A stretch of 64,000 bases of DNA from Adenanthera pavonina (taxonomy: Eukaryota; Streptophyta; Magnoliopsida; Fabales; Fabaceae), in the NCBI GenBank assembly GCA_026686845.1, contig JAIVEN010000001.1:33534001-33598000 (forward strand), read 5' to 3'. A program made the translations under genes and the position numbers. Each line of letters starts with the position of its first letter. The first letter of the stretch is position 1. Below the pieces are notes generated by a model. It did not search any database. It had not been told where the DNA came from and saw nothing but the letters and a program-made list of their open reading frames with translations. Shown here in pieces: positions 1 to 12,335 of the stretch.

Positions 1-1365
1 CTATTTGTTTTATGTAATGGGTATTTGACGTTGATTTATTTGTTCATGTTAATCCATGTTATATTATGCATTGGTTCGACAATGTTCATTAGGGGAAGAT
101 TTAGTATTATTAAATCAATGGCAATTAGGTTTACTAGTAAGAGACTTAACACCTTTTAAGGAAAGTCATATATGAATGGAAAATCATGATGGGAGAACTA
201 CCCTCATTTAGCCTTGATAATGCTCAAATATAACCCAATAGTATCAAAGATTAGATAATTATATATATACATATATAAATATATATATAACTCAAAAGCA
301 TTAAATCATGCATGCTCCAATTGCCATAGTCATCGTTGCACTAAGTACTATAGCAAATGCCACGTTTCTCTTGTCTTGTCCATGGCAAATGTCACAATCT
401 TTTGGGTACGGCCATGGCAATTAACTTTTTCCACAATTTTTTGGTATGATCGTGGGAAATATTACTGAAATTATTTTTACATTTCTTACAATCCTTCAAA
501 ACTACAACAAATGTGATTGCCTTGGTAATTTTTAGGGAGAATGACACTTAAAGACTAAAACTTTGAATTAATGCCACTAACAAAACAAAAGATTTTAAAA
601 TGACAAAAACATATCCATGGCCTAAATTGATCAAAAAATGTATTTCAGATGACTAAACTACCCTCTATGTTGACCAGTTCCCCTCTATTCTATTTTGTCA
701 AACACTCTGCCCTTCCTACTTGGTTGAAATTCCCATCCTCCATCATATTCCTTCTTCTCGCCATGTTCTTCATCATACTCCTTCTTCTCTACTCCATTTA
801 GTCTTCCCTACATCATATTCCTTCTTCCCTTCTCCATCAGTCTTTCCCTCTATCAGTGAATGCTCTCCCAGTAACCATTGTCATTTCCATTATGCACTAA
901 GCGTCTCCTCTTCTTAGGGTTAAGCTTGGTAAATGCAAACAATGTTATTGCTTTTAGGAATAGGTGTGTAAATGGTGGCTTAAGTAAATCTGAACCTTTT
1001 AGGTGAGAAAATAATGAAAAACATATACTTTATATCTTCATTGTTCATGTTAAACCCTTCTCTTTTTGCTTGACTATTTGTTCTATGTAATGGGTACTAG
1101 ATGTTGATTTATTTTTGGGGGAATTACATATAGGGACTAGTAAAATGAATTAATTACATAAAAGGACTTTAGCTGAAAAAAGTGTTAAAATCGGGAATAC
1201 TGAGTAGTAAAATTAGGAGAATGAGTAGTAACAGATCCTATTTTATAATTAATTTATTATCTTGGTCTCAAAATGTAATTCCCCCTTTATTTTTGCATGT
1301 TATTCCTTGTTATATTATGCATTGGTTGACAGTGTTTATTAGGGGAAGATTTAGTAGTAAATAGC
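1..1365. repeat. Direct repeat pair, 1-115 and 1075-1365
   Basis: The first ~115 bases (from ctatttgttttatgtaatgg to aggggaagatttagta) recur at 1075-1116 plus 1293-1365. The second copy is interrupted by the small MITE at 1117-1285. The spacer between the copies (about 116-1074) has no recognisable gene. It contains an AT-alternating tract near 250-295, and a CT-rich stretch with catcatatt/ctccttcttc repeated at 741, 771 and 811. The uninterrupted first copy serves as an empty-site control for the MITE. I cannot name the repeat. Confidence 0.7.
1117..1285. mobile_element. Small Mutator-type MITE, 169 bp
   Basis: The ends are inverted repeats: gggggaattacat at 1117-1129 and atgtaattccccc at 1273-1285. 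The element is flanked by the identical 9-bp sequence tttattttt at 1108-1116 and 1286-1294. The related uninterrupted sequence near position 35-45 carries the site once. A 9-bp duplication is the hallmark of the Mutator superfamily. It has no coding capacity. Caveat: the duplication is low-complexity AT sequence. Confidence 0.65.
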
Positions 1366-2045
1366 TAAATATCAGTAGCAAATTTTGGAAGATTTAATAG
1401 TAAATATGGAACAATAGTTAGAAAATAAATATTGTTATTAATAAATAATGACTTAATAGAGTAACATATTATAACATATTTCCATTTTTTTGGCCAAGTT
1501 GATATATAAGTGATGGAATGGCAAAGGAAATTTTTTGTTATTTTCATTTTGGTGGAGAAATGGTTAAGGATTTCAATGGCACTTTACATTATGATGGGGG
1601 GCAATCATATGGAAGTTTGATTAAAGAAGAAACCTCACTTGAAGAACTGATAATATTAATATAATCATCTATCAACTATGATGTTAATGGCTAAAAGTTG
1701 AAGTATATATTAAAGTTTGGTAGTACAACAAATGACTCCTTATATTTATGAATATTTGAGCTACTTTTGAGTGTGTTTAGAGATTCATCAATACATTTTA
1801 GGTCTTATATTCCCACTTATTTGTAGGAAATTGGATTAATTGCTTTAATTGAAATTTATTAGGAAAATCATGAAAGGTAAGCTAGAAATGGTTTAGTTGA
1901 GACAGATAAGCTTTTCACTTGTGTTTTTGGGATTTTGTAGGAAATTTTATGCCTTTGGAGCAAGGGAATATCAAGTTAAGAGGAAAAAGGTTAAGTTTTA
2001 AAGTAGGTTAAGTAAAGTTCTATGTTGTAGCATTAAGTTCATGGA

Positions 2046-2290
2046 TGATGCAACATTCTTGTACATGGGAAGAAGAATGAGGAAATATTTATTCTATGCT
2101 ACAAAGGTGTTTCTTTGCTTTAAAACATTCATTTTGTGTTGATGCAACATTCTTGTACATGTGGACGCTACAGCATGATTATTGTTTCTAGGTCATACCC
2201 TTCTGCATTGTATCATGGTGGGCTTGATGTTGTAACATCACACTATAAAAAATGCATAGCATCATCTATTCACAATTTTTAGTGTGTGAT
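2046..2290. repeat. 22-bp direct repeats and a palindrome
   Basis: The 22-mer beginning tgatgcaacattcttgtaca occurs exactly at 2046-2067 and 2140-2161, with further gatgttgtaacatc/tgctacaaag variants between. At 2237-2251 and 2276-2290 lies an inverted repeat, atcacactataaaaa versus tttttagtgtgtgat. Repeated short motifs next to a cactataaaaaa sequence resemble the subterminal part of a CACTA element, but no complete element or target duplication is visible. No gene is seen from 1365 to 3100. Confidence 0.4.
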
Positions 2291-3114
2291 CTATATATTT
2301 TTAGGGTTTTCTCCTTTTTCACTATTTTGGACCTTGGATGTGGCTTGGGGGCTCAAAAGAAAGTGGATTAAGGCTTTAGGATTTGAAGGATCAGTGGCAC
2401 AGATGGAAATTTGGCATCGATTACTAGTTTCATCTTTCCTTTCTCTTCCTTCACATATATTTTTCATTGTGATTGGATTGCTATATGTTTTGTGTATAGA
2501 AATACTCATGATGTGTAGCTAGACCTTTGCTTTGGAATATTATTTCTTTGATTATGGGTTAGTGGATGATGATTTACTCCTTTGATTGCATTGATGTTAT
2601 ATTTGTTGGTTTAATTGTGAGTTTGATTGTCTAGAAACATAAGGAATCTAATTGAGGCGTATTTTGGGGTTTATAATGAAGTTAGGAATATGGGATTTAA
2701 GATAGACCTTCAATTGAATCATGTAGGATCGAGTATTCGGACACCATAGCTAGATTTTCTTGTAGGATACGAATATACCTACCTCTACATAGTCATATTA
2801 GGCTTATGCTTATTAAGTATAATTAATTAATCACCTAAGGAATTAAAAGGTTAATATAATTGGAATGTCTCTTAGTGATTTGAAAGACAATATTAGGTAA
2901 TTAAGGGATCTAGATTAGCAAAGATAACTTTAATGGTAACTACGGGGTGAAGTTAGACATTAAGATATAGTCAAAGTTATAATAATTCATGTCATCGCTT
3001 AAGTTCTAGAATCACTGCTAACTCTAATCATTGCTTAGATTTCAATCCTTGCTTTCTTTTCCATCTTATGTGTTGCTCAAATTAAGTAAAGGTGTGACAT
3101 TATTGCTCAACCAG

Positions 3115-3245
3115 GTTATTGGTATTAAATCTCCCTGGGAACAATACTCTTATTCACTCTATATTACTTGATACAACCTATTTACTTGTGGATACATATT
3201 TTGTTCCTATCAACAACATTTTTAGACCTTATAGATGTTAAAGGG
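3115..3245 (+). repeat. Possible decayed gypsy LTR end
   Basis: The segment with ctccctgggaacaatactc followed by ttacttgatacaacc and ttgtggatacatatt resembles the LTR 3' end that precedes the primer site in Athila/TAT-type gypsy elements. The expected tggcgcc primer site is not present. This is a weak call from recalled similarity only. Confidence 0.25.
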
Positions 3246-3529
3246 GTAGAAAATCTAATCAGATTCAATGATGATTTTTCTCACATATACATAATTGGGA
3301 ATGGTCATTACAGTATAAAGACAACAATAGACTTTCTTCAAGGGTAAGTTTTTACATAAATATAATAATCATGTTGTTTCAAGGAAATAATAAATTTGTA
3401 ATCATTGAATATGTTGGATGGGACATTTAAGTGGTAATTCATACTTTCGCTCTCCCTCTAAGCATCAAATCAATCCTTTACCTTGTGCGATATCAAATGT
3501 TTCATCACTATTACTTCAGCTAAATAGTT

Positions 3530-4110
3530 TAAAATGATAGGATGTGTTTGTGGCAAATGGACAAATACTTCCTAATGCTGGTGCTTTTAGAAATTCATTA
3601 TACAAGTATAGCCTTGTCTATAAGTTTGATTATGAATTCACAAGGAATAGCCCTCATAAAATGATTATGAACTGCAAAAGTTAAAGGATGCAATTGGAAG
3701 CTTATGGCATATGCATTTGATAAGGACTCCTTATACCTTCGAGTGACAACATTCCATAATGAGCACATTTACTCTGCTCAAGACAACCTTGTACATACTC
3801 ACAATCCTAGATGCACATTGACGTTATCAATCATTCTTGATAGAGTAAGGTACAATGTCTACAAAACTGCTAATAAAAATAGAAAGGACTTATTTGGAGA
3901 GTATGGACTAGAGCTAACTTACCATCAAATCTTGAGGGCTAAAGAGATAGCTTTAGAAGAAATACATGGCATGCTATAAATTGAAGAAAACAGACCCAGA
4001 CACTATAGCCAAGTAGGTGGCACATGAGAACATCTTTGAAAGATTGTTCGTTGCATATGATTTTTTTTTCAATCAAAGGGTTTTTATTAGAGACCTAACC
4101 TATTCTCTTC
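3530..4110 (+). pseudogene. MULE transposase fragment (MuDR-type DNA-binding region)
   Basis: The longest open stretch (3704-3979, 91 codons) contains a Cys-Asn-Trp-Lys context just upstream (about 3687-3698), then a segment beginning DKDSLYLRVTTFHNEH and ending LRAKEIALEEIHG. This pattern belongs to the N-terminal DNA-binding region of plant Mutator-like transposases (DBD_Tnp_Mut/FAR1-like). Similarity starts upstream in another frame (about 3545-3680, with VFVANGQ and YKFDYEF). It continues past the stop to about 4105 (FERLFVAYDFF), where the family leads into the catalytic domain. At least one frameshift and two in-frame stops are present, and the DDE catalytic part is missing. It is a broken remnant, and it ends where the CACTA-like repeat tract begins. 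Confidence 0.7.
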
Positions 4111-4369
4111 AATACTACACAGAAAACTTTCAAAGATAGTTAAAAATGACTTTTAAGGATGGTTGTTGCATAGTGGCAGAAAGTATAAGTTTTCAGGAAG
4201 GTTCTCTAGCTATCTTGGAAAGTGGACTTTCAGGAACAACCATCCTAGAAAGTTTGTTTTTCTTTTAAAAAAATTGACTTTACACACTTTCTAAAATGGT
4301 TGTTTCTCACAACTATATTAGAAAGTTTGTTATTTTATATATAAAAAAAAGACTTTATAGGATAGTTAT
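4111..4369. repeat. CACTA-like subterminal repeat tract
   Basis: The tract starts near tactacacagaaaactttc and repeats the motif family cctagaaagt / actttctaaaatgg / ggatggttgtt in both orientations. Such arrays of short inverted motifs are typical of the ends of CACTA (En/Spm) elements. It is cut off at 4370 by the gypsy LTR, and the other end of this element is not recognisable in the window. Confidence 0.4.
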
Positions 4370-5566
4370 TGTAACACCCTAGAAACAAAGCCCAAACAAT
4401 CCACCACTTAAAACACTTAAAACAGTCCAAACTGAACAAAAATAGGGAACGTGCTACGGCTTACTTCAGTTTCGTCATGGCGTGAGACTACTCTAGATGG
4501 AAGAAGAAAGAAGCCAGTAGCACCTAGCACCACGACTAGGGTTATAACACTGCAGCGTAGATATCAGTATCTATATCAGCAAAATGCTGATTTTTCTTAC
4601 GAACTTTTGATGCTCATAACTTCGCGCTCCAACCTCCATTGACTTGATTCCACTTCCTACAGGTCACTCTACTCCCAAACTAACTATAACACCACCCATA
4701 TTTCAAAATACCTTCATATGGATATTTTGGCTACTGAAGACCATTTTGGTCATTTTTGACCAAAACCAAGAACTTAATACCCCCCAATGCTACAAACAAC
4801 ATATAAACAATATAACCAATATATGCTTAAGATGTGATGCAATGTAATTGTAACGGTATGAATATTCCCTTTCATACATTGTTGAATTAGAAGTTTTCAT
4901 AATTCCAAACAACTAGAGCTTGGAAGGAGAGTATCGAAAGAGTGTAAAAGCATAAGAGTGAAGAAATCCAATGGAAAACGTGTGAAGATTTAGTTGTTAG
5001 GATTTCATACAATGTAATAAGGTAAAAGGCTTTGATTATTACTTATTTATGTTCCCATAGCATTTAAATAAGTATTTTCACAGTTATCCTATGTTAGCAT
5101 ATGTTAGATTTGGAAAACACTAACTAACAGATGAATTTTGTTGTTGAATCTTATGTATTTTGTGCGAAATTCAAACTTTGCTTTCTGAAATTCAAAGTTC
5201 CAGAGTTATCATCTATGATAGACAAATTTCAAATTCTAAAATTCAAATTTCGAGCTAAGCATAGTTAATAAAATGTGCAAAATTCATCTGAGGTCTAGTC
5301 AAAATTTGATTATTATTATTAAAGTGCATAAAGAGTTCAAAGTCACTCCCTTTGATAGATGAATTTTGGATTTCAAAATTCAAATTTTGAAATAAGAACT
5401 TGTGAGTCTAGTTAGAGTATGTCTCTGGCAGATAAACTTTGAAGTGCACAATTTGAATTTCACATAAAAGAACTTTTGCACCATGTTGAGGAAGCATTTA
5501 ACAAACAAATTTCAGGTTCTAAAATTTGAATTTCTAGTGCATCATGAAAACATGAGACAACTGTTC

Positions 5567-7222
5567 TGTTAGTTTAGCTGCCTTCCCAAGAGGGGGGTGA
5601 ATTGCAAAGTTTAGATTTTTCTATGAAAATGAAATATAGCAGTGATAATAAACGATTACTGAAAAATAGAGTATAAGAAGTAAAGAGCAATTGGAAAGTA
5701 AATGAGAAGAGGACACTGTGATTTATCTTAGTTCGGTCTACTCCACTTGACCTACGTCTAGTCCTCACACCATCACTTGAGATTTCTTCACTATATCTTA
5801 CAAGATTTGAATAGGTTCTTGCAAAAATTGCAGTACAACCCCAGCTCGAACTTTGAGCTGAACAAATACTCCCACTCTTCTCACTCAAAAGTAAGAGCAA
5901 ATCTCTTAGTGTATCCTCACACTAAGTGTTATCTGCAAGTGTGTAGAAATGTACAAGTCAAGATATGAAAACTCTCTCTCAAAAGAGTAGATATGAAAAT
6001 TTAAGTACAATAAATGGGCTAAACAGAGGGTAGGTTAGCTTTGAAAGAATTAGTAATCAATTTTGTAGCGTTTTGGCATTTATATGTTTTTCCTCCTTAT
6101 CCAAAAAATTAAATGAGGTCCTATTTATAGTTTTAGAGCAAAACTTACTATTGGAAACAAAGATTAGCCATTACTCTTTAGAAAAATAGCCGTTCACCCT
6201 GCATTAAATGCATCTGACAGAGGTTATGCGGATAACCTCCTTAGGCTATACGAATAACGGGTGACTGTTGGGTCTTGTTTTCAACGTAGACCTTTCATTA
6301 TGTAGATAACCTGGCTAGGTTATATGGATAATGTTTATCCATAATGACTAAGTTTTAGCTCAAGAACATTTTCATGAAAACCTACTCAGTTGTTAGGATA
6401 ATGTTAAGTTTTTCTCAAACTGAGTTTTTGTAAAACTTGGGCTATCAGGATAACCTATTTTGCAGAGGAAGGATCTTGAGTTTTGTAATATAGGTTATGT
6501 AGACAACCACCTTAGGTTATGCGGATAACCTATTTAATAGAGAAGAGTCCAAGTGCTTTGTAACACACGTGATGTGGATAACCTCCCTAGGTTATGCGAA
6601 TAACAGGCTGCACAGTACAGTTGGTCTTCACTATTCAGTCAATTATGTGAATACGGTGCCCACCTTATCAGGATAACCATGTGGACAGTCCTAAGAGCAT
6701 GGTGCATAGCTATATTATGCGGATAACCTCAATCCCTTTTCATGAAATCGAAGAAGGGACACTTAGAAAAGTTTTGAGATTAAGCCTTTATTCTCATAAC
6801 CTTTACTGGTTATGCGCATAAGGTAATCCTTTTCATGAAAACAAGATGAGAACACTTAGAAATAACTTTGAAATTGAAATTTTATCATCATAAGGTAAAA
6901 CATTTTAATGAAAAGAAATTGAACACGTAAAAACCTTTATGAAACTGAGACTTCATCCTTATAGTGTACCTCTTTTTATGAAAACCATTTTGAAACAATG
7001 AGCTAAGCATTAATCATTCAAATGGATATCTCATTAAATATTGGGTGAGGTAAATTTCAAAGCTTAACTACTTTCCTTCGCAAATGAATTCCTAAAATGT
7101 GTGAAACAACTCTTCAATCTTCAGGAAACTCCAACTTTGTTCTTCATATTACTTGTGTTCCTTTGATATTGGATTTCCAAGCTTATTGTTGTTTAGAATC
7201 ATCAAAACCATCTGAATTAAAA
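5567..7222 (-). repeat. Outer copia 3' LTR
   Basis: This 1656-bp LTR begins tgttagtttagctgccttcccaa and ends attaaaa, where the partner LTR at 27410-29057 has attaaca. It contains several copies of ggttatgcggataacc (for example 6222-6237 and 6515-6530) and of the palindrome ttttcatgaaaa. The conserved ttcggtc...ccacttgacctacgtc motif lies near 5732-5760. The motif content differs from the inner element's LTR although both ends are alike. Confidence 0.92.
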
Positions 7223-7299
7223 TTCTCCCCCTTTTTGATGATGACAAAACAACTTAAAAGTTTTATTAGTACTTGGGTTTACATAAAGCTCCCCCCTCA
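7223..7299 (-). promoter_or_regulatory. Outer element polypurine tract and second purine tract
   Basis: Read on the minus strand, the tract caaaaagggggagaa abuts the 3' LTR at 7222/7223, the usual plus-strand DNA priming site. A second tract, tgaggggggagct, lies about 65 bp upstream (7288-7299). It is conserved in position in the inner element at 16339-16350. Confidence 0.85.
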
Positions 7300-7512
7300 A
7301 TATGTGCATAGTGTAAATAAGGTCAGATAATGCAGTGTATATTTTTCAAAGCAAAGAAAGTCAAGAATGGACAAAGTTCACAGAAGGGAATTCATTGTAT
7401 TATAAGCAGTCATTACAATGAAGAGGGATTACATAGATAATCAGCAACGACAACAAACAAACATAACTGATGAAAACACACAAGTACAAAAACACAACTA
7501 CAACAAGTCCAT

Positions 7513-9692
7513 TTAAGTCTCTTTCTTTGAAGGTGTGGACTTTTTCTTCTTCTTAGTTTTCTTCTTTTTCTTCTTCTCTTTTTCCTTCTTCTCTTCTTCT
7601 TCCTTTTCTTTCTTTTCTTTCTCTTTGTCTTCTTTCTCCCTCATTTTGTCATTAGCAACTGGGGAGTATTTAACTGCTTCTACATGAAGCTAAGAAATCT
7701 CTTGATCAAAATCTTCGCTTTCCTTTCCTTGATTAGTTGAAGTCTCTCATCAAGGGATAGAGGGAATGTTAAAGAAGAAGCTGGAACTGTGGACACTGGG
7801 ATAGCCTTTAGTGGCACACCAACTTGGACAAGAGGAGCAGAGGGAAATACAGGGATGAAAGGAATATCTGGCATCATATGAGGTGGTGAAATAGAAGGAT
7901 GGAGAGCTGGAGAGGGATTAGAATCTGATAGAATGAATATCATTTCTTGTACAGCTTTCTCAGCTAGATAGCTAATGACCTCAAAGGAAATTGGGTTAGG
8001 TGGAGGACGAAAGAGAGCTTTAAGCTCTTGTCTGCAGTGATGGAGATAGATTTGGTTACTGAAGTCTTCTTCAGGCACAAGAACTAAGGCTCTATCCTAA
8101 TCCTTAAGTCCATAATCTAAGTTAGGACCTAGATCCTCTAATAAAGCAGGAGACTTAGAGGTGGAAGGAATGGCTACATTAGCAAGTGGGGACTATTCAG
8201 AAGTCTCAAGACAAGTAGTAGGTCCAATGAATGTAGGAGGAGGTGGTTGGATTGGAGAAGAGGAAGGTTGAGAAACACCAGATGCTAATTGCTCACGTAG
8301 GAATTTCACTTCTTGGATAAGATTTTCAAGTTTGGTTTCAAATTTCTCTTGTATCTCAGCAATAAGATACCTAAGATTGATGATATCTTCTCTGTGTTCT
8401 TTTCTGGTGACCATGGCAATTTGGAATAGGTTCTGGTGCAGGGTAGGAAAGTCAAAGGGTGTAGGCAGATCAGTGGTTGGGATTTCATCAGGTTTGTTTG
8501 GTACAGGAGTAGGAGTATGTGGTTTAAGGTGAAAACGCTATTGAGGATCAGTAGGTGATGAGGAAGAGGAACTGGAATCACTAACTTCATGACTCTTAAC
8601 TGCATTTACTGATTAAGAACCTGCTTTACTTTCTTCAGTATCCCTTTTTCTTTCAACCCATCTGCCATTTGTCAGACTTATCCCCATCTCCTGTAGTGCT
8701 TTCTCATTAAACTCTTCAGGAAGCAATGCAAGGCCTTTCTCAATATGTAAAATGTTATGATACTTCAGGATTTTGGTGATGAGATGCCCATATGGCAACT
8801 GAGAGTCCTGTTTGTAAGTTCTTGCTTTCCATATTCTCTGCAGGATGATGTCAACCACATTTACTAGTTTACCCTTTATTATTAGCACCATGACTTGGAA
8901 TTCTCCTCTGGCCAGATACTTATAGCTTCTAGTCTTGTTGAAGAACATACGTGAAACAATGTAGGGGAGGACCCTTTTCTCAACACTTAGATAAGTTGGA
9001 GCTATCTTCCCTTCAGAAGGTATATTTTGTCTTTGGTTAAGCAACTTAGATACAATTGTGCTCCATTTGTAGTTAGCTTCCTCCACAACATCTTTATCAA
9101 TATTTTCATTTTTAGGGGGATACTTTGTTACATTAATGTTGACTCTGATTCCTCCAGTAGGCAAGTTTAGAATCTCAGAGAGTAAGTTAGGATGTAGTGC
9201 TATCCACCTTTTCCTTAGCCTCACCTCAAGAACTTTTATTTCTTTGTTTATCCTTAAGGAATTGTACCATGCACGCACCACTTCCATATCATATTCTTCC
9301 TTCAATTCTATTAGACCCCTATAGTTCTCTAATTATCCAGTAGATTCAAACTTATTCCCCACAAGAAACTCTTTTAGTTTAACAAAATGAGGCTTGACTA
9401 CCTTATGTTTCTTAAAGTTAGCCTCATATGATTCCTTCAAAATCCTTATGCTAATGAGCTCATATGTAATTAAAGCTTGCTTAGACTCAGTAGTAGATAA
9501 ACTTTTGTGAGTGTCAGCTTAAGGCACGGATTCAGGGGTTTCCCTTGATTTCTGTGTTCTAGGCTTCTTTGTTGGAACACTCCATTCAGATTCAACTTTC
9601 CTTTTCCCTTGACTTGGTGACTTCATTGCATATTTGAACTTCACGTTACGTTGTGGTCATTCGCCTTGATTGCCTCCCTTAGTCTTAGCCAT
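7513..9692 (-). pseudogene. Env-like third ORF of the outer copia element (broken)
   Basis: An ATG at 9692 opens a frame that stays in register to about 7680 (open pieces at 8613-9305, 8193-8414 and 7680-8078), interrupted only by nonsense codons. It would encode about 700 residues. The N-terminal part is basic (MAKTKGG start). The central part carries the conserved block seen also in the inner element, with LPYIVSRMFFN, an IIKGKLVNVVDIILQ helix and a GRWVERK end. This block resembles the putative plant transposon protein family (Transposase_32) and the env-like ORFs of Sireviruses. A Pro/Ser-rich linker, a heptad-like segment (EIQEKFETKLENLIQEVKFL) and a long Lys/Arg-rich tail follow. The tail is encoded by the CTT-rich tract 7530-7640. 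Function is unknown; 'env-like' is positional, and no clear signal peptide is seen. Confidence 0.7.
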
Positions 9693-10648
9693 AGTACAGA
9701 TAATTAGGGATGGTGAAAGAGGTTTAGAATAGGCTGAAAAGTAGTTTGAATTCAAGAAATAAAATGGAACTTGGGAGATTTTGGAAAGCTTGAGGAGTAC
9801 GAATGAAGGTTTTCAGGATAGGGCTAGATTTTTAGCACAAGAGACTGTTGAAAATAAGAGATTCCTATATATAGAGGTTATTCACATAATGTATGGAGGT
9901 TATGTGAATAACGAGCTTTTGAGAGTATATGTAGGGGCATGATTTGCTTAGGTTATGCAGATAAGGTCCTTAGGTTGTCTGCATAACTAAGTTGAGACAA
10001 AGAGGAGAAGAGAAGAGTTATCTAGACAAGCACCTCATGTTTTCATGAAAAGGAGTTTTACGAAAAGCACACTCAAAAAGAAAAAAATGTTAAGCAATAT
10101 GTTATCCAGATAACCTTGCCATCTTATGCGAATAATGTTCTTACTTTGGGAACTTCTTTGGATGTAACGTTATGCGGATAAGGTAGGCAGGTTATCTTGA
10201 AATCGAATTTCATAATAAACATACAATGAAGCAAAGAAAGCAAGTTATGTGCATAAGGTGATGACCTTATCCGAAGATCGAGCTTCACAGAGACCAGAGG
10301 TTCACATAAGCTCTCATTTTCATGAAAAGCCCCATACCTTATCCGAATAACCTCATACACATAGGCTATGCATACCAAAAAATCAATTCATTTTCAGCGT
10401 AAGACTATGGGGTTATACGAATAAGCATATTTGAAAAACTCATAAACACTTACAGATCGCTATGTTATCCCTATAAGCCTTTTCTTTTCATCATAACTTT
10501 ATTTCAACGTGTAGGGTACTTCATTTTATTAGATTTTCATTATTTCAAATGAAGAAGTACTTGCAAAACAAATTTCTAAATACTCTAATGCTTAAGTTAG
10601 CATTATTATCAAGTAAATCATAAGCTTAAGAGAGGTTTCAGAAAATAC
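9693..10648 (-). promoter_or_regulatory. Spacer between pol and env-like ORF with palindromic repeats (outer)
   Basis: This is non-coding. It repeats variants of ggttatgcggataacc: ggttatgtgaataac at 9898-9912, ggttatgcagataagg near 9951-9966, gttatccagataacc near 10100, cgttatgcggataagg near 10169 and ccttatccgaataacc near 10337. It also holds ttttcatgaaaa near 10038 and 10318. The same motifs fill the LTRs of this element. The position suggests a promoter or other control region for the downstream ORF; that is inference. Confidence 0.6.
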
Positions 10649-12335
10649 TTATAACTCATTGAGATTTACCATTACTAATTCTCTTCTGATTTTAACATGT
10701 CTATCTTCTGAAAGTAGATTCTGATCTTCAGTAGGGGCAAACTCCAACTTGACATCCCTTTTCAAAATTTGATCTCTTATGAAGTGATGTCTTACTTCAA
10801 TGTATTTTGTCCTTGAATACATGACAGGATTCTTTGTAATGTTGATGGCACTTTGATTATCACATCTTATTGAGATTTCACTCATTTCAATCTCAAGATC
10901 TTCCAGTTGTTACTTCATCCAAAGAACTTATGCACAATAACTACCTGCTGCAACATACTTATCTTCTGCTGTGGAGAGAGCTACACTATTATGCTTTTTG
11001 CTGAACCATGACACTAGAGAGCCTCATAAGAACTGGCAAGTTCTACTTGTGCTCTTCCTATCAGTTTTTGATCCAGCAAAGTCAGCATTTGTATAACTTA
11101 TGAGCTCTTCTCCATTACCTTTTGGATACTAAAGTCCCATCTGCGATGTTCCCAGCAAATATATGAAAATCCTCTTCACAGCTGTTGCATGAGACTCTTT
11201 AGGACATGATTGGAACCTAGCACACATGCAGACACTAAACATGATATCAGGTTTGCTTGTAGTCAAATACAGCAGGGAACCAATCATTCTCCTATATTGA
11301 GTTATATCAAAGAGTTTTCCTTCTTCATCCATGTCAAGCTTAGTTGCAGAGGCCATAGGAGTTCCTATAGGTTTAGCATGTTCCATTCCAAACTTCTTCA
11401 GCAGCTCCTTGAGATACTTTGATTGATTAAGGAAAATGTCATCATCACATTGTTTGATTTGCAATCCAAGGAAGAAGTTCAGCTCACCCATCATTGACAT
11501 CTCAAATTCACTCTGCATTAGCTAAGAAAAGTTCTTGCACAAAGACTCATTAGTAGCACCAAATATAATGTCATCAACATAAATTTGTACAATAAGTAAA
11601 TCTTTATTTTCTCTTTTAGTAAACAAGGTTGTATCAACTTTTCCTCTATTAAAACTTTTTCAATCAGAAAAGTACTTAGTCTCTCATATCAAGCTCTAGG
11701 TGCCTGTTTCAAGTCATATAGAGCTTTCTTTAGTTTATATACATTATTTGGTTTAGTTGAGTTCTCAAAACTTGTAGGTTGATCAACATAAACTTCTTCC
11801 ATGATATACGCATTCAGAAAAGAACTTTTCACATCCATTTGATACAACACAATATTTTTTATGCAGGCATAGGCTAAGAGAATCCTTATTGCTTCTAATC
11901 TTGCAACGGAAGCAAAGGTTTCCTCATAATCAATACATTCTTCCTGATTATATCATTAGCCACTAGTCTAGCTTTATTCCTTGTTATTGTTCTTGATTCA
12001 TCAAGTTTGTTTTTAAAAACCCATTTAGTTCTAATAATAGGGTGGTTCTTGGGTTTAGGCACTAAATCCCAAGCCTGACTTCTTTCAAATTGATTAAGTT
12101 CTTCTTGCATAGCTAAAATCTAGTATTCATCTATTAAAGCCTATTCAGCACACTTATGTTCAATTTGAGAAATAAATGCACAATTATTCACTTGATCCTT
12201 AAGTTGTCTTCTAGTTTTAACTCTCTCTTGAACATCCCCAATAACTTCATCAATTGAATGATTCCTTTGATATCTCCAAGCTCTAGGGAGTTCTTAAGAG
12301 ATTTCTTCATTGATTTCACATTCATTATCTTTCTC
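10649..12335 (-). pseudogene. Outer copia reverse transcriptase and RNase H (broken)
   Basis: The RT active-site codons YVDD lie at 11570-11581, followed by DIIFGATNE. Downstream come [11 protein letters not shown], the [12 protein letters not shown] segment and YLTTSKPDIMFSV, all of the copia RVT_2 domain. RNase H ends with CDNQSAINITKNPVM and the terminal MVNLNEL before the native stop at 10649. Several frameshifts and stops separate the open pieces (10649-10885, 11129-11518, 11895-12110). The product would copy element RNA into DNA in virus-like particles. No intact frame remains. Confidence 0.88.

Noticed and set aside
2286..2522. 78-codon ORF on the plus strand
   Set aside because: Hydrophobic composition from AT-rich sequence, no recognisable domain, and an equally long ORF on the opposite strand.
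5567..7222. Regularly repeated palindromes resembling a CRISPR array
   Set aside because: Spacing and sequence vary, the repeats lie inside a retrotransposon LTR, and the context is a plant genome.
7530..7640. CTT-rich microsatellite-like tract
   Set aside because: It is better explained as the codons of the Lys/Arg-rich tail of the env-like ORF; the inner element has a similar tail.
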